Of a DNA stretch of 64,000 nucleotides, positions 46,512 through 56,132 are shown one piece after another. Under the pieces are notes generated by a model. That model was given only the letters and a program-made list of their open reading frames with translations, was not told where the DNA came from and made no database searches. This DNA comes from Macrolepiota albuminosa (Eukaryota; Basidiomycota; Agaricomycetes; Agaricales; Agaricaceae), in assembly GCA_027475525.1 (NCBI GenBank), contig JAMWFC010000040.1:263120-327119 (forward strand). Reading direction: 5' to 3'. Numbering within the stretch: the stretch's first letter is position 1; each line of letters begins with the position of its first letter. The translations under genes were made by a program, and so were the position numbers.

Positions 46512-47474
46512 CTACATGACTCTCACCTTCCGAATGCCGCCACGTCCCAATCCTCGCAGACCTTGCACCAATCCTCGCAACCTCGCACCAATCCCACCAC
46601 TGTCATCTGCCCTACCCACCATCTGCATCCCCCCACGCATCGTCCTCCCCCTGGTGCCTTTGTTGGGGCAGCCCGAGACGGGGTTTGATGTTGCCTGCGC
46701 CGGAGGAGGAGTTGGTTGTGGTGCTGGCGGTGTCAAAGGTGGCTCGTACGCCATGACTGTGTAAGCGTTGTGGAGCAACGGGACGCCGAGGATAATGTTG
46801 GCAGGCACGCCACGGAATCGTACGCCGAAGCTGGGGAAGGTCGGGACTGGGGGAGAGGATGGGGGAGAGAGGGGTGTCCTCGCACTATCGAGGCCCAGGA
46901 CACAGGCAGAGTGTGTTCCGGGAGGCAGGGTCTGAAAGGGAGCGCTCGCGAACTTGGACGCCACCACATCCCGCGAGGCTGTTAATCCCTCCAGAGTCGC
47001 TGCGAATTCTCTGAGCGAGAGGGTCAATTCCGCCTGGCTGGTGTCACTGGCCGCTAGGAATTCGGCCGAGGAGCTCAGTTTACCAGCGACGCTGTCTAGT
47101 TTTTCCAGCGCCTTGGAGGCTACCGCGTTCGCTAAGATCTCTGAAATGTGGTCAGTAACTTCTGCTTCAAGTATGAATGCTACTGCGATGATTGTTGTTT
47201 TGAGCTCTATAGATTTGGACGTCAGTGCCGCAGTGGCCAAGATGTTCGTCAGTTTTGCGCGGTTACAAGGGTCCGCCGCCAGAATCCACCCTTTCGACTC
47301 CAGCCACTTCTGGGACTCCTGCAGTCGCCAAGAGCAATTTGAGGTCCGAGTGTGTCGGGAGTGATCGGGACCGTTCTGGGGTCCTCGTATTGCTGGCACT
47401 ATCGGGGGTGGTCGAAGAGGACGTCCTCCTGGTTGAGGACATATCGCACGAGGTAGAAGAGAGATGGAAGTCAC
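46512..47474 (-). CDS. Chimeric ORF: retroelement-like helical region plus aspartic-protease tail
   Basis: 320 codons without a stop on the minus strand. The middle (from LTNILATAALTS to LEGLTASRDVV) is Ala/Ser/Leu-rich and helical, resembling the ORF1/Gag-like region of repeated basidiomycete retroelement proteins (from memory). The C-terminal part contains FGVRFRGVPANIILGVPLLH and NAYTVMAYEPP, which resembles the last beta-strands of a fungal pepsin-like protease, then a Pro-rich and Arg/Gly-rich end. The tail DNA is the same repeat as 22137-22600. It is probably a relic fusion and not a working protease, since no DTG or DSG active site is present. Confidence 0.45.
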   Translation of the reverse strand: MTSISLLPRAICPQPGGRPLRPPPIVPAIRGPQNGPDHSRHTRTSNCSWRLQESQKWLESKGWILAADPCNRAKLTNILATAALTSKSIELKTTIIAVAFILEAEVTDHISEILANAVASKALEKLDSVAGKLSSSAEFLAASDTSQAELTLSLREFAATLEGLTASRDVVASKFASAPFQTLPPGTHSACVLGLDSARTPLSPPSSPPVPTFPSFGVRFRGVPANIILGVPLLHNAYTVMAYEPPLTPPAPQPTPPPAQATSNPVSGCPNKGTRGRTMRGGMQMVGRADDSGGIGARLRGLVQGLRGLGRGGIRKVRVM

Positions 47475-47980
47475 TGAGGGTTATTTGAGTCGGGCCACTT
47501 ATGGTGAACTTGTGGCGTTGTGTCGTCCAACAATTCCCTACTTCGTGGACTCTATTCTGGTCTGGTCATTCTCAATCTACAGTGATCGTACCTTGGAATG
47601 TGACCCCCCTGCCCTACGAAGACGATTGCTTCGACTTTGAGCCCATCTTGCCATCTTTTTGATATACATCCGAGCCAATCTTTCATCCCGATCGCCCGAC
47701 TTTCCATCTTCTGATCCCATGCACCATTTCGGACCGTTAGCTGATCGTCCCGACTATTTCCCTTCAACATGTCTACTTGCTCCATATCATAGGTTTAACT
47801 GCCGAATCAATTTCCTTTTCCAATTCCATCTGTGGACCTTGTGCCTCCATCACAGCAGAGAGACGCAATTGATATCAATCACATCACGATTACCTGCGTA
47901 TAGAAAACAATCTAACGATTTTCCATGCACAGCTTGACATCATGTCACCTTTGTAGACATATACAAGAAACTGTTCCGTG
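47475..47980. other. Intergenic, no gene seen
   Basis: About 500 bp between the chimeric ORF and the phosphodiesterase gene stop; only short unsupported ORFs. Confidence 0.55.
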
Positions 47981-49348
47981 TTATAAGCCATTAAGAATGT
48001 CTACGGCTGCAGTTCCTTCCCCAACATTCACGTAGTCCAGAAGAACAAAATTGGGTGCCCGTCCGTTTACGAACTGCGCACAACCATTTGCATGTGACAG
48101 TATCCTACAAATGATGTTTATATACCACGAAGATGAGGGGATGGGGACTCACGAGTCGATGCTGTTTGTTGTAGGAGCATCTGCCCGATCACTAATGAGC
48201 ACACCGTCTCCAATTGGGATGATGTTGATGTCCAGGTTATGGTTGATAAGGTTCTCATGGTCAGCCGAAGAAAGTGGCCCACTGATACGGTCGACACTAC
48301 AAGGAAACGTGGGATCCGTTGAGTCGAATGGATCCTCAAATACCTGAAGAGAGATCAACAAAAGGAGATAGATAAGGATGATACAAGACCACTCACCATG
48401 TCAAACTCTGGCAGGATAAAGTCGACGATGCCGCCGTCGGCACCGTCGGCACCTGCATCAAGGAAGACAATAACACGTTTCCCGGAGTCGATTAGCTGCC
48501 CGAGGGTCGGCCAGTCATCCCGCTTAACTGGGCGCGAAGGCGGTACATAGGCAAGAGGCGTGATGCCTAAGCACACTTCATTAGCGCATTCTCTGCACTT
48601 TCCTAGATATAAAGCGTACCAGCCTCATCAAAAGCGGGTTTCCAAACATCAGGGAGAGAGACGCCCTCAGGATTTGTGAAGATAAAAGTAAGGACCTCAT
48701 TAGGATTGGCATCAAGGAATGTCTTCACGACCTTGAGATAATCTGCAACAGCTCCACCATCAAAGAGTCCCTTCCACGTGCTAGTGAATAGAGTAATACA
48801 CGCCGAAGTCGTTGAAATCTTACACAAGCTGTCGGGTTTGAAAGTATGAGGAGAATGAGAGCCTTGAAGCATGACTAACTCACTAGTGTGACAGAAATGA
48901 AGAACTCCATCCTTCCTGGAGTATTGTTAGCCAGTGCAAAAAATAACAATGAGGAGTCTACATGTGAGATTGAGCTTGTAGCATACGAGCACCAAGTCCC
49001 AACTGCGTGCTCAAGTCGACTTCTTGCGTTCTCGCAACTGTTAGTGATGTATAAAGAATAAGAGGATTGACTTCCTAAAGCAATTGTGATGCACGCACGA
49101 GCAAGTGGATCTTCGCTGAAAGCATACGAGTCATGAGAGCCTAAGTACGTGACGTTTCCGTAGGATCTGTTGCATAATTCTGCATGGCCGTTGCAGACCG
49201 TCGCTCTGCTGTTCGTCCAATTACCACAGATGGAAATACGGAGGAAAAACATGACACACTTCTGGATCCGAGACCTAGACTGTGGCAACCATCCTATTAC
49301 GGACGAGGGCAGAATAACAGTGCAAAGGAGCGCTAATGTGAGATGCAT
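47981..49348 (-). CDS. Secreted PLC-like phosphodiesterase
   Basis: Seven-exon model, 342 aa: 49099-49348, 48962-49037, 48826-48882, 48620-48780, 48397-48566, 48153-48343, 47981-48104. The sum divides by three and phases agree; introns are 48-79 bp. Starts MHLTLALLCTVIL, a signal peptide. CNGHAELCNRSYGNVTYLGS then HDSYAF is the N-terminal block of the fungal PI-PLC X-like family, with the first catalytic His. DGGAVADYLKVVKTFLDANP and NEVLTFIFTNPEG, VIVFLDAGAD and a C-terminal block ending NFVLLDYVNVGEG follow. The third and fourth exon borders (donor GTGTAA near 48825) are the least certain, and the usual second His motif (CHTSC-like) is not seen there. Probably acts on phospholipids outside the cell; substrate unknown. 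Confidence 0.82.
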
Positions 49349-50241
49349 CAGTATGTAAGTAAATGCGAGTTGACGACTGTCTAATCACTTCAGCCCTCGA
49401 TATTTATGTTCCATGAGGACACTTCAGAAAGAAGCTGTCCAATTGCAATGACCAGGAAACCATGTGATTGTTACATGTGGACCTTTGATTTCCAAATTCG
49501 ATGGCTTCGACTTCTCTCCTCACAGTTCTGAAGACGCGGAGAAGGTATACCTCAGCACACCTCTGATAATCTTGACAACTCCCCAGGGCGTCTTACAATC
49601 GGGTTTGAACTCCTTGTTCTCGATCCTATCTCCGTCTATCAGGGATATTGGTTGAAGAAGACGACATTTCCCTTAACATTTGCTTATGTACCAAATGATA
49701 ATCCTTTATACGTACTTAGATCAAATCGTATTGAAATAGTTCCACCACAAATACAGAGGTTTACTTAGGTTGCACGATATGCTACGTCAGACATGAGCAG
49801 ACCCTGAATACTGGGGAATTTAGAATATTTTTCATGAAATTGTCGATATCGATGTACTCGTAGTCATCTGCTTGGGCGCGGCGCCTTGGACTTCCGAGGA
49901 CCTCGTGCAACCCATGACTTGGAAGTTCAATTATAACGTTCCTTCATTACTTTCCATCATGTCAGCGGGAAGGTGTGAAAATCATGGTAGCGTTGTATTT
50001 CCCCTTTAATGGTACCTCTGCAGGTCTATCCATTCAACACCACCACCATACAATGCTTCCTCGTGAGTATCTTTATTTCCACCCATCTACTCACCAATTT
50101 ATCACGGTTCTCAGCGAGAATCAGCCGCTTCTGGGAAGCATTGAATATTCCGGCTCTTGGTGACATCCTTCATGCTTCCTCAGGTTCGTCCAAGTACTCT
50201 AATTTATCTTCGTCAGTCCTACATGCTACCAACGACAACGA
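49349..50241. other. Intergenic between divergent genes
   Basis: Holds the upstream regions of the phosphodiesterase (minus) and the membrane protein (plus). The first exon of the latter may lie here; an ATG at 50053 followed by GTGAGT is one candidate. Confidence 0.5.
49401..49407 (-). promoter_or_regulatory. TATA-like box of the phosphodiesterase gene
   Basis: ATAAATA on the minus strand about 55 bp upstream of the ATG at 49348. Confidence 0.4.
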
Positions 50242-51190
50242 GTGCTACGCGCTACAAAGGGAACCTTATTCTGCGTACTGGTGATCCTCGGGGCGTTTTT
50301 TTCTGCCTTATTTGGCGGTCTCGCATACCGCTCCATATACAAACGATCCGTGGGGAAATGGACAGACGATGTGAAGCGTCTCAAACAGCTGGCCGTTTCT
50401 TACAGAGAACAAGCACGCGGATGGGAAAATAGGTCTGCCCATTTTGAGGAGGAAGTCAAACAGAAGATCGAGCTCGAGAGGAAAGAGCGCGATCAAGCGG
50501 GACTCTACTGGGGAGAATTTCTCGGGTCTCACTGTGCCTCGCGTGGACGTAGAGAGTACTCCGCTCGCCTTCTGAATCTCACACCGTCTCTCTTCGCAAT
50601 CGACGCATGCAAATCAACGCCAGCCGAAATCAATGGTGTTACTTACGACACGCCTCTTTTTTGCGAGGACAAAGTATGTTCTTATCCATGATATTCGATC
50701 TATCAAGTGAACGGGCTCACCATTCTCGGTTTCAATGTTATAGGGCATGCAAGGCGTTTTCGGTTACTGGATGGTCGATCAAGACGTCGTTTGCTCTACT
50801 TACTGGGAGTACGTTGTACGCAAGGCAAGCTCGGCCATTCGAGATCTTCCAATGTGGATTGATCCCTGGACTTTCTTAGGATTGCTCTGCTCCCGGGGCA
50901 GGAAAGCGAGTACGCCTAGGATTACTTTCTAACGATCCTATCTAAAACACTATCGAAACAGAGATATGAAGCAAAGTTGGGTAGCATCCATAAAGGTGAA
51001 GATCCGGAAATTTTATGCCTCAGTACTCCAATCACGATCCACGGCCAATTCTTCAAACGACCTTTGGCTTGTGCTGACAGAGTATGTTCTTTAAATGCTT
51101 AGATTATTTCACCCTGAGAATTATCCCAAGGGACAAGGAGACTCTCCTCAGTATTGGGGGGTTTGGGACGTTCCTGTTGCAGACTGTTAA
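50242..51190 (+). CDS. Membrane-anchored coiled-coil protein with two Cys modules
   Basis: Exons to 50673, 50744-50815, 50880-50909, 50962-51081, 51152-51190, all in phase, giving at least 230 residues. The true start is upstream or in a small first exon; 50242 marks only where the frame is certain. One transmembrane helix (TLFCVLVILGAFFSALFGGL) is followed by a Lys/Glu-rich coiled coil (about 60 residues). Then two related Cys modules: REYSARLLNL ... CKSTPAEING ... CEDKG ... GYWMVDQDVVC, and KRRYEAKLGSI ... CLSTPITIHG ... CADR ... GVWDVPVADC. I recall similar uncharacterised proteins in Agaricomycetes; function unknown. The four introns (52-70 bp) were chosen because each restores the second module. 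Confidence 0.72.
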
Positions 51191-53009
51191 TCAATCAATG
51201 AAGTTCGTTTTATCGCAGTTTCCGCCCTTCTTCAATTATGTCGTTGACCACATAATAAAATCTCAAGCAATGTTCAACTTTTGAGACTCGCGAATACTTC
51301 ATAATGCGCCATGGATATCATAAGGGTAAATCAATGTCCCACGAGCGCCAACGTAAATGGTATAGAGAGCTTGGACTTGTTCTATATGTTCACATTTCCA
51401 AGAGCCGCTGGAGAAGATTGCTAAGATAAATACAACATGCCTAAGGTAGAGCCAAGTGAACTGAGACTATAACTTGCATTCCTCCACGTCATCCAGTACA
51501 CACTCGCTACCTTGCTCACATGCTCTTACAGTATATCGTCGCCGGTGCCGACGTCCATAGCCTCAAACGAAATTTCCAGACCCGCCGCTGTTGTTGCCCA
51601 CGACTACGACCACTTCCATGGCTTCCATCCGATCTTCACGCCCACTGACATCTCTCTAACCCCCCTCTACGTTGCCACTATCCTGTAGCTTGCCCAAGAT
51701 GGTGTGGGGCAGTTTGGTGAGATTTGGAGTTATATTAGAATATGACGACATGTATCTTTGATGGAAAGGAGTTTGTTTTGTGAACAAGAGTAGAATAAAA
51801 TGGAATATTTCAAACTCTGAGTACTTGATCATTCATAGAGTCTGCGGAAAGAAACTGATACAATATTCATGGCGGAAAAGTTCGTATATACTGTACAAGT
51901 CCGTAACCAAATAACCATCGAACTAAGGGCTGTGTACACCCTCAGCAAATTCATTCACAACATCGTGAAAAAGGTAGGTAATGGTCCTCCTATACGCAAG
52001 ATTTTTCATCGTCTCATGCGGCAGACTACAGCTCTTCGCGGATACAATCCCGTCCCCACCGCTCGAGCAAGATCCATGTTCCCGGAGGTCTTGAAAAAAG
52101 CCGGGCGCGTTTCAACCAATGCGATCGCGTGGATAACCATATCCTTAGCGGGTAACCTTCTACCTTGATGTCGCAACCTCCTATTGACTTGAACGGGAGC
52201 GAGGGCGTCAGCCACAAGCTGGGCTTTGGGAAAGCTTTGATAGGATCCGCCTTTGCTCTCCTGAACAGCAACTACTGCATAGTCGATGACAGAGCGGGAT
52301 CAAAGGGCGGAAGGTATGCTCTGGTCGGGAAGAGTTGCGCCGTAGCTTCACGTGGTAAGAACTGCTTCATCACGTGTGTCCAGCTGACTTCCAAAGCCGT
52401 ATCGCTCCAAAGTCCTTATCATGGTTGAACAAGAAACAATGGTGTTGAACGAACGACAAGATCTCGATGCTCCGAGATTGGGTCTACGAGTAGGTGTAAC
52501 TATGTGTCAATCCGTTTGACTATCTTGGTGAGGTTTTGGTTTTAGAGGTTTGATTTGATATCGAGGTTCTCAAATTGTGCCTTACTACCACGACGACAAT
52601 CATCATTGTCTGTACCTACGAATACCCAAACTCCTGTTGCAACGTGATTGCGTATTTGTTGCCATTAGAGTTTAGACATACCAATCAACGGATCTCAAGA
52701 CAAGAATGAGAGCTACGTACACTCGGGTTGCAGAGATGCTTGATGTTTTGCTGTCATGGCAAGCGCTACCAAGACGCACAAACTATGCGAAGGTTTTCTT
52801 CATATGTCGCAAGATCGGGATCGAATTGAGAGAAAATCCACTTTCCCGCAATTCCAAATACCCATCTCCAATCAAATTAACATTCATCTCAGCTATTCCT
52901 TACAGCAACGAACTAGAGCTACAAAATGAGCGCAAGGTCTCTGGATCTCGGTGCATCAAGCAGGCAGTAAGTAACTCGTCCCTCTAGAGTATCTCCGAAT
53001 TGATCCAGA
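51191..53009. other. Intergenic or decayed region, no gene recognised
   Basis: About 1.8 kb. Frames such as 51869-52168 (+) and 52006-52215 (-) are open but show no domain. A decayed gene on the minus strand between 52000 and 52430 is possible because several frames remain GC-balanced, but no family was recognised. Confidence 0.45.
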
Positions 53010-54266
53010 TCAAGCTGCCGTTGCCCCCGTAGCAGCGATACGAGCATCACGATCCGCAGCAGTCGTGCAGGCGATAGACTAAATAGACAACACGAACATC
53101 AGTGTCCCTGAGGCACCATCTAGAAGAAGAGGATGACGTACAGTTCCAGGTTTGTTGACAAGGGGAAGTGCGGCGCAGACTGTGCCGCCCGCGCACTGCG
53201 TGACGACGAACTTGCCGCCGACGCACTGCGCGAACCCGTTGTTGACGCACGCGTCCTGGCCTTCGGTGCACGCAGAGGAGGCGGTGAGCGAGGCGAACTG
53301 GGCGTTCTGCGCGATGGCGTCTTTGCCGTTTTCTGTGTCGACGAATAGGTAAGAAAGGATGAGATGTGGGAGAGTGAGAGGTTACTTACGCAGTTGGAAG
53401 TTGCCTGATGCTGGTGATGCGGCGAGGGTAGACGCGGTAGTTGGCGCGGGGGCGGGGGCGGGTGCAGCAGGGGCACTTGTTGCTACAGGAGGTGGTGCAG
53501 CCGCCGCCGAACCACTATATGACGAGAACGAAAATGGACGTTGTAAACAAATACGACGTTTACCAAAACTGACAAGACACTCACTTGGCGTTGGGACTGG
53601 TGACGAGGGTGTTGAGCTGGACACCATCGGGGACGGGGCCGTCTGTCTTGGCGGGGCAGGAGCCGGGCGGTGTCACGGCCGAGAGACCGAGGGGGACGTT
53701 GCCAGTCTGGTCGCCGCTGAACTTTGTGAAGTCAGACCCGGCGAATTGACAGTGGAAGAGGCCGTTGAGCTCCTGGTTCTTTGGCGCGACTTGGCAGTAT
53801 GGCACCTGGAGACTGTCGGGCTATTTCGTGTTCCATGAGTTTTTGTGGTTCCAAATTAGGATGGATGGAAAAAGAAGGGCACTTACTGCATTGCGAGGCT
53901 GTTGGACGAAGATTTGTGCGAGTCTGATCATCTCAGCATCGTTATTGAGCGTTTTGGCAAGATCAATCATCTGATCTGCCGCGTCCTGCTGATCGCAGTT
54001 TTTCCCAGCAGCCAACAGGCTTGTGAACGCGACTTGCGAGATAGGGTTGCACTGCTGGGCTCCGCCTGCCGCGAGCTAGAATTACCGAGAAATTGGTCAG
54101 TTAATGGCGGGATCATTGGTATGTAGGCTTCGCGTACACATGCTTGCTCCCAGTCATGGGTTGAATCGGCAATAGTTTGGGCGATACGTTTCTGGAACTG
54201 TACGGGGACGGCGGATGCCGCAATAGCGAGAGCAGAGAGAACGAAGACAGCAGAGATCTTGGCCAT
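53010..54266 (-). CDS. Secreted protein with Ala/Pro linker and C-terminal Cys-rich module
   Basis: Six exons: 54138-54266, 53887-54075, 53585-53820, 53390-53514, 53142-53332, 53010-53078; 939 nt, 312 aa, phases consistent, stop TGA. MAKISAVFVLSALAIAASA is a signal peptide, followed by a likely Lys-Arg processing site (QKR). The N-terminal domain has spaced cysteines (WEQAC, QQCNP, KNC, PYC, FHC, GSCP). Then a low-complexity Ala/Pro linker, and a Cys-rich module: ACTEGQDACVNNGFAQCVGG, KFVVTQCAGGTVCAALP, NKPGTSIACTT. The last resembles CBM19-like chitin-binding modules seen in basidiomycete secreted proteins (recalled, not searched). Cell-wall binding is plausible. Confidence 0.85.
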
Positions 54267-54423
54267 GATGTAGAAGAGGTGGTGGTGTTGAAGATAAGGA
54301 AAGCTTAAAAGGGTTGGGAGAGTGAATGAAAGGTTGTGGAGAGAATGAAGAACTGAAAGAGCACTAGGCTCGATAGAGAAGAGAAGAAAATTGGAGAATG
54401 ACCCAAGGTTCAGTTTTTGTCGT

Positions 54424-54431
54424 CTTTTATA
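54424..54431 (-). promoter_or_regulatory. TATA box of the secreted Cys-module gene
   Basis: TATAAAAG on the minus strand, about 158 bp upstream of the ATG at 54266. Confidence 0.5.
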
Positions 54432-55231
54432 CCCGGCCGAGGGGGAGCAATTGGTATTCGGGGATGAAGAAATGGTACAAAGATAATTTCATCAGATTTG
54501 GGATGCTGTGAAACGCATGCGGCCTCGTACTTGTACCCGAGATGGCCGTCTTGTTGTTAGCAATGCTTCCCAATGTGGGGACAAAAAGATGTTAGGTGTC
54601 ATAGAATTAATCGGATGGAGCAAAGAGCTGGAGCATTGTTCTAATGCTGCGAAGCTTTGCTGTGTTATTGTCTGGATGTAAGTGATGGCTGATCAGGACC
54701 TAGGCACGTGTTGTGCGTTGCGCATTGCACAATTCCGAGAACAGCGAGAGACGAGGAGGGTTTCCACGAAGACCTCAACACCTGGTTGGACTTAGTTCAG
54801 ATGCTGGACTTGACTGGGCTTTGTCTTTGTCACAAAGGCATAGAGCGCTGGGCAAAAAAGTTTGATTGACGCTTGATCAAATGAAGCTGTCTGTCTCCAC
54901 GCCAACCGTAAGGCTAACACAGCAAACAGTGTGCTTGCACCACACGGTCATTATGTAGAATTCGGCACAAGAACAAGCCGGAGCTCCTTGATGCAGATGT
55001 GCTCACACGAGTTTTGATCTTCCACATCTAACGGGGAGGACCTCTTAATGGAGAAGTGTTGGCATAGATATGATGAGATAGACTGTTTCTGTTGTCAAGT
55101 AAACGATCAGGATGGTCAACGTGGAGAGGGAAGACGATGACGTCACAAGCGAGGAGGCAGTCACATGTGCATTTCCTTACGGAGGCGCTAGTGTTTGAAC
55201 GTTATCTTCGACTTGCACCATCTTTGATTCA
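54432..55231. other. Divergent intergenic region
   Basis: Upstream regions of the secreted protein (minus) and the 144-aa protein (plus). No ORF with support. Confidence 0.55.
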
Positions 55232-55717
55232 ATGCCGCCTTCAGAATATTCATTCCGTCTCCAGAAAGGTCCATTAACTGTCCTCTTCATAATCATTGCC
55301 TGATCCATTCAAATCGCAGGCATCGTCGGCGGCTTTGCACCTCCAACCCCTGACTACATCCACACCGTCACCAAAGCGTCTACTAACACCAATCTCCTGA
55401 TCGCCTCTTCGTTCCGCCAGCAGGGGACACCCCAACTTCAAGATGCCGCACCTAAATCGCTCCCCGCTACAGACTATGATGCGCTTGTCGATGAATTGCA
55501 TTCGATACTGAAGGAACTCCCCATGGAGTCTCCGCCCGGCAGCGAGGATATATATGGGCTCAACACGAGCATCGCTTGGGGTAGCGAGGATCTGGAATGG
55601 TATAACGGTGGGCCGCAGGGATGTGGAGGAGGGACGAGCGAAGTCCAGGCGACGGACGAAGAGAAGGCAAAGTTCAAGCGGGCAGTCGAGATTATCAATG
55701 AGCTAGCGTCCAAGTAG
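55232..55717 (+). CDS. Conserved 144-aa protein of unknown function
   Basis: Exon 1 55232-55268, a 51-bp intron 55269-55319 (GTCCAT...CGCAG), exon 2 55320-55717; 144 aa. Joining gives MPPSEYSFRLQKGIVGGFAP. The C-terminal half contains LHSILKELPMESPPGSEDIY, a GSEDLEWYNGGPQGCGGG block and an acidic helical end. No signal peptide, so probably intracellular. I recall similar short proteins annotated as hypothetical in Agaricomycetes. It ends convergent to the laccase gene, 415 bp away. Confidence 0.72.
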
Positions 55718-56132
55718 GCCGAGTGGAATTTAGTGCTCTTCTTTACCCAGTTTGTTGGTATACCTGACTAAAGGTCAACTTTGTGTAGAATGCTTGTACA
55801 TACAATCAGATGTTCGTCTGAAAATCATCACAAGTCCCTATCAAGGCATTATGACAGATGGCTAGATCAAGTTACATCAGGGGCCAGATGATTCATCAGG
55901 TTTCCACTTATCTCCTAGGGACATCGTGCGTCACCCAACAGACTCATATCAATTCAAGTTTCACCTCTCCTTTCGCGCCCGAACAGCCCTCCATGATCAT
56001 GATGTCGGTTCGTGTTCTTGGCGTTTCCAGCTTACTGTGCTTTATGTCATGAATATTATCATGCTCGTACTTCTGCTGTCAGATTGCAATCAACGTCTCC
56101 CATGGAACAACAAGTACTATCCGGAAGTGAAG

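Noticed and set aside
48603..48872. Unspliced reading through 48781-48825 of the phosphodiesterase
   Set aside because: The frame is open there too, but splitting at GTGTAA...CTAG keeps phase and avoids an insertion absent from the family; kept as a noted uncertainty.
52006..52271. Minus-strand frames that look protein-like
   Set aside because: Two overlapping frames are open and no motif of a known family could be placed in either.
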